A DNA stretch of 64,000 nt, from positions 124,001-188,000 of the forward strand of contig JAGTXK010000075.1 in NCBI GenBank assembly GCA_019096195.1, written 5' to 3'. This DNA comes from Boletus sp. NGJ (taxonomy: Eukaryota; Basidiomycota; Agaricomycetes; Boletales; Boletaceae). The notes below the pieces were generated by a model. That model had not been told where the DNA came from and made no database searches. It worked only from the letters and a program-made list of their open reading frames with translations. This document shows, piece after piece, positions 1 to 11,936 of this stretch (the stretch's first letter is position 1; each line of letters starts with the position of its first letter). The position numbers were made by a program, and so were the translations under genes.

Positions 1-567
1 AGTCGTATCTGACCGTGGAATCGATGACGTCGCATGCCGAGTCTACAGCCTCGACCTTTCTGTACCTCTTGCTCTCGTTGTTGAAGCTGCCGTCCGAAAC
101 ACTGTCCCACGCCGCGTCTCACCTTGGTGTAGCGCAATCGATCACCACGGTCCTGCGTGCGTTTCCGTTTCATGCGTCCAAGGGAGTGATGGTCGTGCCA
201 GCTGAGATTACGGCCAAGCATGGCGTCAACCAACAAGAGGTGCTCACTAAAGGAAGGAGCAGCAAGGCACTGGAAGAGGCAGTGTTTGAGTTTGCGACGA
301 TCGCGAACGACAACCTGTTGACCGCACGCAGCATGTTTCGGGAAACAGGGGGCAAGGTACCGGCAGAGGCGATGCCAGTGTTTGCTGGTGCAGTGAGTGG
401 ATTGGTATAGGATGTTTAGGCGCGCTGACGGTGTGCAGATCCCTGTGGTGTCTATACTGCGTCGGTTGGAAGAGGTGAATTTCGACGTGTATGATGGTAG
501 ATTGCAGGACCGGGATTGGAAGTTAGCCTGGCGAGTGTGGAGGGGTTACTATAAGAGGAGTTTCTGA
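1..567 (+). CDS. NDUFAF6: NADH dehydrogenase (complex I) assembly factor 6-like, 3' part
   Basis: This is the C-terminal part of a squalene/phytoene-synthase-fold protein of the NDUFAF6 family, a mitochondrial factor for early assembly of respiratory complex I. The gene starts left of the window; the open frame is already running at base 3. Seen: an alpha-helical stretch with the family-like HAESTASTFLYLLL segment and a C-terminus (VSILRRLEEVNFDVYD...LAWRVWRGYYKRSF) matching the usual 'F(D/N)xF...W' ending. An intron with a perfect GTGAGT donor spans about 393-438 and joins the two frames in phase 0; the stop is TGA 565-567. As in family members, no prenyl-synthase aspartate motif is visible in this part. 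The family assignment rests on the C-terminal pattern. Confidence 0.8.
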
Positions 568-941
568 GAGTATGCCGGCATAGTGATCTGGTTGACCGTC
601 TCCTGTAACTGGTCGTTGAGTTTGGGAAGCGGAGCGAGTTCGGACCCTCGCACGCTCCTCGTTCCTTTCCTTTCTTCCCCACCACCCAAAAGTCGTCGTG
701 GCTGCGAGTCTGCGGGGTCCGCCAAGGATGTGGGCGAAGTACTCAGATTTAGAAGTCCGATAGTTGTAGCTTCGAGTGGCCTGCACAACCGCTTGACACC
801 AGACCACCACCCTCCCAAACAAAGTGTGCTCTCCACTGCCACGTTCATCCTCCTTCTCCTCCTCTCCCCCGCCCCCAAGCCTGTCCCTCCCCGATTTTTC
901 CCGCCGTTTTGCTCCGTCGCTGACACCCTCTTCCTCCACCT
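568..941 (+). promoter_or_regulatory. Intergenic region with pyrimidine-rich promoter tract
   Basis: No gene is supported here. Bases about 835-935 form a strongly C/T-rich tract on the plus strand directly before the ATG at 942, as is common for TATA-less fungal promoters just upstream of the transcription start. Long reading frames on both strands in this interval have low-complexity composition and no recognisable domain. Confidence 0.4.
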
Positions 942-2999
942 ATGGAGCGTCTATGCGGTACGTTTTCCCGGTGGTGTGACCTATTACCCATCCCCTCAGT
1001 ACTGCCCCAGACGATATCATCCATCTCATCATCTACGAACTTAACGACCCCACCGCTCTCATTCTCACCTCGAAACGCTTTTTCCGGGTTTCCAGAGATC
1101 CATATGTCCGCGCCCATTACTTTCTCCATCGATACGGCCGCATGGATGCCATGTTTTGGGCCCTAGGAAGGGGGAGAGTTCTTAGTGAACAAGTCATCGA
1201 CGTACATCTCTTTGTCACTCCGGTTCCATGTCATTCGCTGAATGTATGCGCCCCATCTCATTGACAGGTCCTCGTATCAAGTGGCGCCTATGTGTCTCGC
1301 TACATTATACAGGTTGCCATCCATCACTACTTCCGTTCTGCAAGTCACTTCATCAAGACATCATGGGTCAGGTCGATCCCTCTTTCCGTGTTCACGCATT
1401 TCATGAAAGTTACTTCTGCGCTCTTCGACGAAATACCACTCGGAAAGAACGAAGACGACGGTTACATTTTTCATTCTTTTCTCAAGGAGAGCAGGCTCCC
1501 CCAGGACTTGAAGAGTACGAAGTGGGAAGACGTGCGCGAGATCTTGAACAAGTATAAGGTGCGCTTCCCCTCTTGTAGAACCGTTTGGTTTGTGACTCGG
1601 TCTAGTTCATCCCATTCAGTATGAAGGTGTGCGACTCAATTCCTCGTCCTTCTGTTCTTTCATGCGATGACTATCAAGGATCCTTTGATGGCTCAACTCC
1701 CGATTGCACTTGCAATCGAACCGAGGCTCCTGCCATATGCGGAGACCAACGGATTCCGCATGGATCCAAAGGTATTTGAGAACTTTGCGTAATTCGCCGA
1801 ATTCTCACTGTGGGTAAATCAGTATCGTGACTTCGTTTTTCGTAAGATGTTCGAAAAACAAGCGCTTAACAGCGGAGATCGAACCGACGATATCGTCCGG
1901 AATGTTCGAGAGTTGAGACGGCTAGATCCGAGGTGGGCTTTCCATTCACTCTGAACAGAACATGATATTCATGCTTGAGCTGGGCAGGATGTTTTTGAGT
2001 CGTACAGTGGCAGCAGAAATATGTATGGAGGCCAAGAGCAATGAGTCTGCATATCGGGCCCTCAAGGCACTTGATCGTTCAGGAGAGCTATTGTTCAAAC
2101 TGGGGTGAGTTACTTTGACTGATTCCCCGTCCTCCGGTCTCTTATCGTTATCAGTCCCGTTGTTACTGAGTTGATGAAGGTGAGGTTATGAAATGCGATT
2201 CTGGAGGCGCGTATTCATGGCTTCCTTTCTAGCTTTTCGTGAAATCGCGTTCCATCACATCCACGTACACCATTAATGTCCTGCGTCAACTCTACACCGA
2301 TTTCCCCAGTACTGACCCAATGGTCCGAGTTGTCATGCTATTAACCGTATGTCTGTCTGATGGCACGTGGGGCCACTCTGCCGTGCCTGAAGCCATCACA
2401 TCCTTCCACGGCAAATTGGAAGCAATCGGTCTGTTACCGGTGATCAGGGTGGACTTGTTTAATATTATGATCAACCCTTTCGTGGAGAAGCATGCTCTTC
2501 TGCTCGAATACGCGAAAGAAGAGATGGGAATGGGTGTGAAAGACATTAAGGACCTCGTGCAAGATGTTGCGATCAAATGCTTGGAGATTGGGAGCAAGGT
2601 AAGAACATCCTTTGGTATATTCCGCCAGCTCATTCTTCCTAGGGCAAGACTCTGCGTAAGCTTGCAGAATGCCATTCTCTTCATGCCGCTCTTGCAGATG
2701 CTGCTGTAAGGCGATATTCGTTATCACTGGACAACCTTCCCCCAGTGGAAGACGAAAAAGCATGTGCTGCCTATGAAGCAGCGCTGTGTCGAGACTTCAG
2801 TAATCTGAAGATGATCCGAGCCAACTCAAGCGGGTCGTCGAATCAGACTCTGGGCACTTCTGCTTCTCTCGCCGGTGAATCAACAGAAGCCAATGATATC
2901 GAATTGGAAAGTCAGGAGGAGGACCCTCGTGAATTTGTCCTCGAGGAACCGGAGGAAACGCCTGCTATTGGCGATGGACCTGATTTGGTTCGCGCTTAG
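942..2999 (+). CDS. F-box-like domain protein, Agaricomycete family
   Basis: About 529 residues in ten exons. The start ATG is at 942; the first exon (942-957) is only 16 nt and joins at 1011, giving MERLC then DDIIHLIIYEL, an F-box-like helix followed by a NDPTALILTSKRFFRVSRDP segment. Further exons at 1268-1558, 1606-1626, 1679-1771, 1823-1932, 1988-2104, 2155-2179, 2233-2598 and 2643-2999 keep one frame with good GT-AG borders. The body is alpha-helical with no catalytic motif; the last 60 residues are acidic and probably disordered. Related proteins are common and uncharacterised in mushroom genomes. A substrate-receptor role in SCF ubiquitin ligases is inferred only from the N-terminal helix and is not certain. 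Confidence 0.75.
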
Positions 3000-3070
3000 T
3001 TATTATATCCTGGTGTTTTTGTGTTGAATTGTCCGTCCAGGGCGCTATAGGACAGGACACGTTGTCTGCC

Positions 3071-4307
3071 ATGATTCGTCAAGACGAGATGGCCCCCACT
3101 CGATCTCGTAGACGGTCATACTACTATAGCATCTACGGTGCTGATGTGAACGGAAAGTTGGACTTCCCCATTGGTGAGCACCCCCTGACCACATCTTCAA
3201 GCGGACAGTATTAATGTATCACCAGAGTCTTTGCCGGTTGGTAGGTGGGTTAAGGAACATTATGACCCACACAGTCCCATTATGGCGGTATTCATGTCCC
3301 ATGCTGTAATTAACAATAATACTACGGTACGTTCAGTGTTGATCCCCATAAGTTGCACTCAAATAGTCTGCTTTTAGCTTCTTCATCTCTATCTTTCGTC
3401 AGCTGGTGTAGGTTATACAGCCACGTCGACCCATGTTCCTGTTACTCTCAAACACTTTAAGCTGCTCGCGCATCTCGGTCGAGCACCTGTGAGTATTGCC
3501 GTTCGGAATGTTTTGATTTTGGTATTAAGTTTTGTCGATAGAATTGGTGTCTCTATCATGAAATCGAGTTTGGAGCCGAGTTCTTTTTCAGCGAAGAGGA
3601 CTATCTCTCGAAACAAGCTCCTTCAGACACCAAACGTACTTGCAAATCCCGTGTAAAGCTGAATGATATCAAGAAGGAAACCAGTCCTCCGACTCTGTCC
3701 CGGTCAACATGCTATGTGGGGCCGTCAACGTCATCACAGGCAAGCACTTCTCCCCGAACATCCCGGAGACGACCCAGAAGGTCTGCAGCTGCGACGGTGA
3801 CATCTTATATCGTCCCGGATTCCGACGATGATGCGATCGTAGAGGACGATGGGGAGAACGCGATGATGGTTCTTTTAAGCATGCAGGCGAAGAAACGAAA
3901 GGTAGAGTCGAATCTTCAACGATGGATCAAACACTTGTCTGCCCTTCTTGTGGATGAGCAGCGCAAGGTGATACACCAACTGTCGAGATTCTAGTCGGAG
4001 AGCTGACCGCGATCATGCAGTACAAAGAGAGACGGAGACGACAGGACAGGAGTGCGGATGGCAAACGGCGAGTCATGAAGGTGAGCGTCATTTTCATCGG
4101 TGCGCGTCCTGGACCTGAATCATCCATTTCCCGAAGTCGGAGTTCCACAAGTCTCTCATCATCCACCTCCGTTCCTTGCGCAAAGTCGACCTTGACAAGC
4201 GTAAACAACTTTACGGTTCTGACGTTGCGGAGGAAGATTACAGTGACGATGACGACGACGAGTACCAAAACGTGCGCATCTCGAAGCGGCGTCGCATAGC
4301 CACCTGA
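3071..4307 (+). CDS. Hypothetical protein, basic and acidic low-complexity tail
   Basis: Not recognised. Coding character is clear in several blocks: 3071-3175 (MIRQDEMAPTRSRRRSYYYS...), 3231-3326 (SLPVGRWVKEHYDPHSP), about 3421-3489 (THVPVTLKHFKLLAHLGRAP), 3541-3970 (NWCLYHEIEFGAEFFF..., then a Ser/Arg/Pro-rich and Asp-rich stretch) and two C-terminal blocks ending EEDYSDDDDDEYQNVRISKR near the TGA at 4305-4307. Introns are short with GTGAGC/GTGAGT donors. Two joins do not close in phase with canonical sites: the exon ending at 3326, and the step near 3900-3990, where the continuation (QGDTPTVEILVGELTAIM) is in a different frame from the exon before it. Either splice sites are unusual or the gene has frame damage. 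The acidic and basic tail suggests a nuclear protein, but that is inference. Confidence 0.5.
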
Positions 4308-4659
4308 GCCTACAGATACAAGGATGTTCATACATACGCAACTATAACTGTACCCTTCCATTGTCATAATTTCCTTTGCTAGATTCACCCTAATAAATGT
4401 TATCGTTGTGCAGATCATAGATATCTCTTCTGCGATACTAGGTGCGCGTTTACAAACATTCCCCGCCAGTGGTCTGTTCCTTATACAGTCATGAAGCCAT
4501 CTCAAGGGTGTCATGGATGACTACAGTCTTGGCACGAGAGCAAATGCGCATAACCTACATGGATGCCTCCCAACAATGCCTATATAATGTTATCGGCCAG
4601 TTTCTCGCTTCCCGTCTTATCCGACAATGCTTGCTCCGCGAGCAAGAATCCACTGTCCT
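4308..4659. other. Gene-free interval
   Basis: Short interval between converging genes. A plus-strand frame of about 70 codons is present but has no features of a protein family and no splice partners. I see nothing else here. Confidence 0.4.
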
Positions 4660-5425
4660 CTAATATGGATTCGCAAGTGCGTCCACAATGGTGCCCAAAG
4701 ACGCGTTGAACAACTCCGGGTCCTTCAGCGGGTCCAGTAACAGGCGGGTAGCGTCGATGAAATCCTCGCCAAGGCGACTCATCACGTGCAATCTCACCAC
4801 GACGTTGGCGATAAGAACGTAGACGCCACAGACCGGTGTAAATTGCAAGACCTCATTCATTGAATGTGACGGATGCAATCGCAGGCTGGTGTCAATGGGT
4901 GGCTCTGACGCAGAACTGTAGGCGCCCCATCGCCGCGCCCAACCAACTCCAGTAAATTCCGGTTGCCGATGATGGACCGAAGCCTTGAGAGGAGAGGGTA
5001 ATACGCGTCATTGAGCTGAAATAGCAACGTCGAGAAGAGAAGGTTCGACCGGCGCGGCTGCCGACGACGGCGATATCTTGGCCCAACGGTCGTTTGATAT
5101 CACGTTCGGCCATGCTATCCCATTCGTCGCGAATTCGGTGGTGTTGCCTGTGGATCGCAATGTGCTACCGAGGATGATCGCGGAAGCGTTGAAGCGATAC
5201 AAGGTCTGCGAGCCGGACGGTAGCGATGATGAAACAACGTCTGGTTATCACCACCTCCACATCATAGTTGGCCAGTATTGAAACCATATCCTGTGCTATT
5301 AATCCAGGTGAGATGCTGGGCGGTGAGTGGTACGGAGGAAAGTGGCGTTGAACCCATTCATTGATATAGATAAGGAAAAACCATGGATCTGCTGGGGGAG
5401 AGGAGGGTAAAAGAGGTTCCCACAT
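4660..5425 (-). CDS. Hypothetical protein, C-terminal exons
   Basis: Not recognised. On the minus strand at least three exons join in phase: one containing HHRIRDEWDSMAERDIKRPL, one beginning LNDAYYPLLSRLRSIIGNRN (acceptor TATTTCAG) and one beginning VLQFTPVCGVYVLIANVVVR and running through DATRLLLDPLKDPELFNASL to a TAG at 4660-4662. The predicted intron between the last two is about 65 nt and phase 0. Upstream, SILANYDVEVVITRRCFIIA (about 5200-5290) is a likely earlier exon, but its junction would need an intron of only about 36 nt. The last exon has a hydrophobic, possibly membrane-associated stretch. The 5' end is not located. Confidence 0.4.
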
Positions 5426-6426
5426 TGGGCCCCCCGAAGCCAGTCGTGCGCCACCCGGAACATACCGACGCCGTGACAGAGCTTAATTACCCAGATGCCT
5501 GGTCGAGTAATCCTGGGGACTCTGCGGCGTTGGACGGGCCAAAGGAACAGGCAGAGGCACAGACTGTACAGCGAGGACCATCACCCATGCGTCATTTATT
5601 ACGGTCAACCCGGTCGCCATAGCTACTGTAGTGCCCAGACGGCTAACAGACCGAGCAATGGAAGCTCGAGGCCATGCCGCACCGGGTAGCGGGCAAGGTT
5701 TCCGATGGACAGGTGTAGACAGCGACCCTTTGGCTGCGGATACCTCCACTTTCGAGATTGAAGGGCACGAAGCGCTTTCCGGCCGACGTGATGATGATTG
5801 AAAGGACCTCCATTATGCGCTGAAGGATCGACAAGGTCTTGTTAAGCACAAGATCTCATCCGAAAGTTGCTTGTGTGTGGAACAACAAGGTGACAAGGAC
5901 GACGGATGCCGTTGCTCGACAAAGGAAAACAATAGGACGAAGAGATCTGCAGCGGCATCGGCAAACCAGCCTGACTTGGCTACGGTGAACTTCTGAGGGA
6001 TATGGCAAAACTGCCGATCAAGACCTGATGGAATGGCAGGCATAAATAACGATAAAGTTAAACGTATCATAGACCCAACGTCATGCCCAGTGCGCAATAC
6101 GGCCGCATCATCACTGGGCTGCGTCGCTACCACTGTGCCTGTCCGGACTCAATCAAAACATTTAATGGTGGTAATTACTCAGTAAGAGGGAATTAGAGTT
6201 TCGAACCAACCGCACCTGCGTTTGGTTAATCAAACCGTACTCCCCTCAAGTGCTTTGATGCGTATCTGAAGTCCGACTTGGAATACTCGCTCCGGAGTTG
6301 GTAGACAATGTGTCACGAGCTCTGTGATTCATATAGGGAATGGTCCGAGAGTGTATTCTACCCTGTACTGGCAGAGGTACGCGGTGGGATGGTGCAGTAA
6401 ACTGTTGACATGTTGACCCTTCGGCC
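5426..6426. other. Unassigned interval, possible 5' exons on minus strand
   Basis: Minus-strand frames at about 5480-5750, 5640-5850 and 5810-6130 contain hydrophobic stretches (for example SIIITSAGKRF and ADAAADLFVLLF) and might be further exons of the gene ending at 4660. I could not chain them with convincing splice sites and recognise no family. The last 290 bases before 6427 hold nothing I can name. Confidence 0.25.
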
Positions 6427-8766
6427 TCAAAGTTGATATCTATAGTGGATTGACCGATCACCGAATCTGAGCCTCTCTTCGTCTGTCTCTATCCAGTCGT
6501 CCTCTTTGCTGCTGGCGAGTACCGCTTCACGTCTCTTGTTCTCCCGTGCCATCATCACCCATAGATATGTGGCCATCAAAATTGCGAAGAGAACGTATCC
6601 GATGGCAATGAGATTGGGCATACGGTATAGTTGCGCGCTAAGAGTTGGCCGATATATCAAGCACCCAGCGATGGCACCAATGTCACCGATCGTGATCTGC
6701 ATTGCAACTGCGACTGCACGTTTGGTCTGTCCGGAAACATTTTCGCCGGGCCAACTAAAATTTTATGTGAGCAAGAGTTTAAGAACGCCCAAGGCGGACA
6801 TGACATCTAACCTGAGAAGTAACGAGTTGCCAGTGTATACTCCGGCTGAGAAGAAAAGGATCGGTCAAAGTTCAGACGTCCAAAGGATGCGCGTAATCAC
6901 CCGCCACAAGATGGACACCGAAGTTTTGCACACCAACTGGGGGGGCAGTGAGAAAATAAACGTAATGAAACTGCTTCTACTGCTCACATTTCGGTGATGA
7001 GATCAGAATGATGTATCCTAGAAGATGGATTGGTCCGCACATCATATTCATATAAAAGGCTCTCCTCACCGATGATCACGATTGCTCCGGAGCTGATGAT
7101 GAATGGCGCACGCATGTTCAGTCGGCTGGACAACCAGACTGTTCCCCACACTGAGAGACTCGCAACGGTGTTGGGAGGGACCGTCATCCTATTAATCTGA
7201 TTAGCTTAGTGGTCAGATGTGTATGACGCACGTACAACTGTGCCTGCCATGTCTGAAACCCGAGGTCTGCTATGATGGTGGGCTACCAGCTAGTCAGTAG
7301 TCAGATGGAAAGGATAATGTAACGGTATACGCACCAAAAAGAAGCTGAACGAGTATAGCACGAACGAGAAGCCGTGGAACAGGAACGCATATGCCCAGAC
7401 CAGATGATCCTCAAAGGCGGATCGTACAGAAGACCACTGGAATAACTGGTTCATGCCTGCATCTGAGTCTGCTTGCAGTTTTTCTATCAAGCGATTGCGC
7501 TCCTCTTCCCTTAACTACCCAGGTGTCACTTAACTGCGTCACATGATTATCAGAACAAAACCTCACGAATTTAGCCTTGTGGGACCAAGTTGGTACAACA
7601 AAATATGCAGCTAGCGATACAAGTACTGTAAGGATACCTTCGAGGATGAAAATCCTAAAAATGAAAAGGTTGAACTTTGGGCACAATGGCTGGATTGCAC
7701 CGTTGGAACAGGACCTACCACTGCCATCCCTTGCGTCCTCCGACACCATTCATCAAGCCGATCGCGTAGGCAAATATTCCTAGAAGGGCTCGTTATCCGT
7801 ACACAGATGTCAACATCAAAGTACGATACCTCCGAACGCTCCTGCAAGAGCTGCGCCGCCAAAGAACACGGCTACTCGCCAGCTGCGTTCCCGTCTAAAT
7901 GCGAGTGCGAAACGATATGAACGCACTACTCTGTTGGGGGAAGCACCTTCGTTACCTGAGATAATATACGGAGAACAAGTAGATGACCCCGGGAAATAGG
8001 CCTGCTTCCGCCAGGCCTAGTACTAGGGAGCAGGATATTATCGACAAATGCGACAGCGAATAAAGAACATACGGAATCGTATCCCGAAGAGACCTGCCTG
8101 GTTCGTCACAAGCCCTTGAGCAATGGAAACAATACCCCATACGAGGGTTAAAGATGGCAGCCAAATTTGAGGATCGAAACGCTTTAAACTACCCCTCGTA
8201 AGGTGAGCAATCGGTTTATGCAAAATAAATAAAAATTTACATGATCTGCGAAGAAAAGCATGCCATAGAAAGACGGAGGTTAGTGCACGGGAGCATATAT
8301 GTACATACAATTGACAGACATTGGCGGGTATCTCAAAAATTACGTATCCGACAAAATACAACGTCAACGCAGTATTGTATGCAGACGCTGGCATCCCCAG
8401 GTCCTGAGTAATGGTTAGCGAGGGTTGACACCATCACTACAGAATTTATAGACTCACGGTAGTCAACCCATCGAGTCTGCAAATCATAGAAGGTCAACAA
8501 TTGTCGTTCGAAATCTCGATATACGTACTTGGCATTCCCGATATTTGTCCTAAGTGGACATTTAACAAGTAGTACTACATACCTGAGAGGACTCACCGAT
8601 CAAGGAAACTCAGCAAGAACAAAAGTGTGAGTATCGGAAGCAGTCGAGCGTCAACCTTGCGTCGAAGTCTCCGATCCTCTGGAGAGTCGTACTTCGAAAT
8701 GGAAGTGTTACCCAGTTGAGTCTTCACTTGAGAAGATTTCTCCTCAAAGTTTGGGTTCGTCATCAT
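6427..8766 (-). CDS. MFS transporter, allantoate permease (DAL5/TNA1) family, intact
   Basis: A 12-helix major facilitator of the anion:cation symporter branch that imports small organic anions or vitamins across the plasma membrane; the true substrate is unknown. Starts MMTNPNFEEK at 8766 and ends RFGDRSIHYRYQL with TGA 6427-6429. Reading order on the minus strand: LLPILTLLFLLSFLDR (TM1), TNIGNAKLDGLTTDLGMPAS, FVGYVIFEIPAN, IWLPSLTLVWGIVS, FLLGLAEAGLFPGVIYL-type TM5 with the family GLAEAGLFPG motif, GVGGRKGWQWIFILEG, PTIIADLGFQTWQAQL, SWPGENVSGQTKRAVAVAMQ, and a cytoplasmic tail. All exons, about fifteen, can be joined without a stop. One join needs a 5-nt exon at 8241-8245 flanked by perfect splice sites. 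It is only distantly related to the three tandem MFS copies at 17-28 kb. It is divergent from VMA6, with 303 bp between the starts. Confidence 0.88.
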
Positions 8767-9069
8767 GGACTACAGGGAACCACAGAACAGCGTCGAGGGA
8801 GCATGCAACAAGCGCGAGAGTCTATGGCGTGAATTTTTGGCATCGTGTCACTGAGATCTACAAAAATAAGTCGTTAAAAATGTGATCGACTGCATACAAC
8901 GGGCCTCGGGCAGGGGACACTCTTAGGGCATTTCCAAACTCCGCGATCCAGTTATTGTGCGCCGATTGAATCCACTGGTGACTTGTGGGAACGATATTCC
9001 TCTTTGAATTTGCAGCCGAACAACGAGTGGAATCAACGCAAGACGTGACACTCAACCTCTGGCAAGGTC

Positions 9070-10358
9070 ATGGAGGGCTTATTCTTCAATGTGCGTCCCG
9101 CCCTGATCTTGATGTTTCCACACACTATAAGTCTCATGTAGGTCAATAACGGCTTTCTTGAAGGAGTTGTACGTGGTTACAAGGCTGGCATTCTAAGCCA
9201 AGGCCACTACGCGAGCTTGACACAATGCGAGAGCCTTGAAGGTACCGCGCTGAAGATGCCCCCACATTGGCATCGGGAATACTCATTTTACCTGCAGATT
9301 TGAAGACTCAGCTGTCTGCAACCGATTACGGGAATTTCCTCGCTAACGAGCCTTCGCCGCTCTCGACAACCACGATTTCAGACAAAGCAACGCAAATACT
9401 CGTCGACCAGTTCAATTTCATCCGCAACAATTCTGTGGAACCGTTATGTAAATTCCTTGACTATATCACGTTCGTCGTCCTTTGCGAGAACAAGAAAAGG
9501 GACTAATCCCCATGATTACTTAGGTACGGCTACATGATTGACAATGTCGTTCTGTTGATCACCGGAACTTTGCATGAGAGGGATACACACGAACTTTTAG
9601 AGCGCTGTCATCCGCTTGGCATCTTTGATACAATGCCGGCTCTGTGCGTTGCCACGAACGTCGAGGAACTTTACCAGAGTGTCCTTGTGGAGACCCCCCT
9701 TGGTAAGTGCAGGTTCACGGAACGTAAATCACGTCCTTATGCATAGTCCAATGCAGCTCCCTACTTCCGTGATTGTCTCTCCGCTGCTGACCTCGACGAC
9801 CTCAACATTGAAATCATCCGTAACACTGTCTACAAGGCGTATCTCGAGGATTTCTACAACTTCGTTGGCACTCTGGGTTCACCAACCTCTGAAGTAATGC
9901 AAACCATCCTTGCTTTCGAGGCAGACCGAAGAACAATCAACATCACTATCAACTCCTTTGACACTGAGCTGACCAAGGAACAACGGGCCAAACTCTTCCC
10001 TGCAATCGGTAGATTGTTCCCTGAAGGGAACAACGCCCTCGCAAAAGCGGATGACCTCGAACAAGTTCGACTAGTCTGCGACAATATCTCCGAGTACCGC
10101 TCATTCTTCGACAACTCTGCCTCCGCCCAGGCAAACCATGACGTCGGAGATCTGGGTATCGCGACACAACTAGAAGACCGGTTCTTCCGGATGGAAGTTC
10201 ATCTGAATAAACAAGCATTCATGCAACAGTTCCAGCATGGCGTGTTCTATAGCTATATGAAGCTAAAGGAACAAGAAATTCGCAACGTTACATGGATAGC
10301 AGAGTGTATTGCTCAGGATGCGAGGGACAGGATACAGGACTTTATACCAATCTTCTGA
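9070..10358 (+). CDS. VMA6: V-type proton ATPase subunit d (V0 sector)
   Basis: Subunit d sits on the cytosolic face of the proteolipid ring of the vacuolar proton pump and couples it to the central stalk. Five exons (9070-9090, 9142-9241, 9298-9469, 9524-9702, 9757-10358) give 357 residues, the usual length (about 345-350). Seen: [20 protein letters not shown] at the N-terminus, [62 protein letters not shown], and the C-terminal [19 protein letters not shown]. All are strongly conserved V-ATPase d motifs. Start choice: the first ATG matches the family N-terminus exactly and is followed by a 7-codon first exon. The gene is divergent from the MFS transporter on its left. Confidence 0.96.
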
Positions 10359-10556
10359 TCATGTCTGCTAAGTTACTCGTGTGTCTATTCCTTGCATAAT
10401 ACTCATCGCTCTTTTGAGGCGGTTTCCTGAGAACGTCACAATTGCTTCAATATAAAATAAGACTCGGTTTACCCGAGTTGCATATAATTCTAAGGGTAGT
10501 CCGCGAAACGTAGAATGTTAAGAGACAAGCCGTCTTCGATATCATGACATCTCTGG

Positions 10557-11936
10557 TCAAGTCGCAGTCACCGCTTCTGTCGTTGAATCATCATGAACGA
10601 CCTTCTCATGGATCGCATTCACTGGCTCCACGTTTCCTTCAATATGGGTGCCGGTACTCGAGGTCCCTTCGGACGGTGTTTTAGTTGGCGTACTGAATTC
10701 GCTGGGTCCAACAGAAAGGACCTCTCCCATTGTCGTGGTCCTTTTCGCGAGCCTCTCGTCCATCCAAGGACCGGCGCTACTCAAGTCACAGCCACCTGCA
10801 CTCGAGCACGTACAGTTTCCACCAAGAATAGCGGGAAGATTGTCAGCATCCACAATTTGCAAAAGAACCTCTTTGTAATCCGTCCCGAGAATGTCGACTT
10901 TCTCCACTGTTTCCTTGGAGAGCCAAGGTTTGACGATGGACCAAATGAATGTGAATGAAGACGGGGCATTGATGATGGCAAGTTGACCCATCCTACAAGA
11001 CTAGCGAATGAAGAAGAATAAAGCAGGGTGTGCATAAGGGACATACGTCTCGGGGTAATAGTCTTGCGATATCTGGAACGAAAGTTGAACAAGGGATTTC
11101 ACTTGCCAAAATTGCGAGAGTCTGTACGGTGTCATCACAAACCACGTTTGTGACGGTACACGACTTACCCAAAGCCCTTGAGATCAACGATGACGAGAGA
11201 CTGCCAAATGTGACGACCTGCTGCACGAGAAGCAGCGGGTAGAACTTCGCGAGGAAGGGCGTCTGCATTCACTATAACGAATTCCACGAGCTTCTCTGGC
11301 GTAACGTGCTTGTAGAGCTCCGGAAGGTTTAAACCACTGAAGGACTGTACGTTCACGGGCCGCCCTTTCTACTTTATGTAAGGAACTGCTCCGCATACAT
11401 TGATACGAGGTTCCGCTGACCTTGTCTGTCTGACACAAAAATAAGGAAGTAAGTCCAAAGCGTTTATAGCGAAACAACGAATATACCTTGTGGAAGTACA
11501 TTGACCACGATTTAAATACCTCCCCGCGGCCGGGGTACTTGAACCATAGACGGTCAAATGTAACAAGGATCTCACAACATTTGTTACTCACATCGAATGG
11601 GTCCATCCTATGGTTCAGTTCATCTATGCCGATCCCCGACACAGTTTGCCTCCAGTGTTGACATTTCGTCATCATCATCTTTGTTTCATTGAGATTAAAC
11701 CTCCGTGCTCGCAGAAATCGGCTAGAATACATCGGATGCTTGTGCTTAGCTTGCCTCGTGCATGATGAATCAATAAGCTGAGGACCTTTATGCACTCACA
11801 GTAATGTTGTATCATCTGTACCAATGGAACTTCCTTCGTGCAAGATGCCTTCGGCGAACAATTGCTCGCGCAAGGTCTTGAGAGTGTCGGCTTGCTGGGG
11901 GGATAGTGGTATAGAGTCCGATTCCGAAATCGACAT
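10557..11936 (-). CDS. Sec14-like phosphatidylinositol transfer protein (CRAL-TRIO)
   Basis: Cytosolic lipid-transfer protein that binds phosphatidylinositol and phosphatidylcholine at Golgi and endosomal membranes. Starts MSISESDSIPLSPQQADTLK at 11936. Exons on the minus strand give the CRAL-TRIO-N helices (TLREQLFAEGIL, FLRARRFNLNETKMMM, CQHWRQTVSGIGIDEL), then YPGRGEVFKSW, KGRPVNVQSFSGLNLPELYK, LVIVDLKGFG, ISQDYYPETMGQLAIINAP, FIWSIVKPWLSKETVEKVDI and LPAILGGNCTCSSAGGC, the classical Sec14 C-terminal lid region. After that comes a Ser/Thr/Glu-rich tail to TGA at 10557. The intron before the KGRPVN exon ends at a TAG acceptor. The tail (about 80 residues) is longer than in yeast Sec14. It could be SEC14 itself or one of its SFH paralogues. 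Confidence 0.9.

Noticed and set aside
523-1044. Several overlapping frames of 75-150 codons on both strands
   Set aside because: They come from the C/T-rich promoter tract, have skewed Ser/Pro/Arg composition, contain no domain and overlap the first exons of the F-box-like gene.
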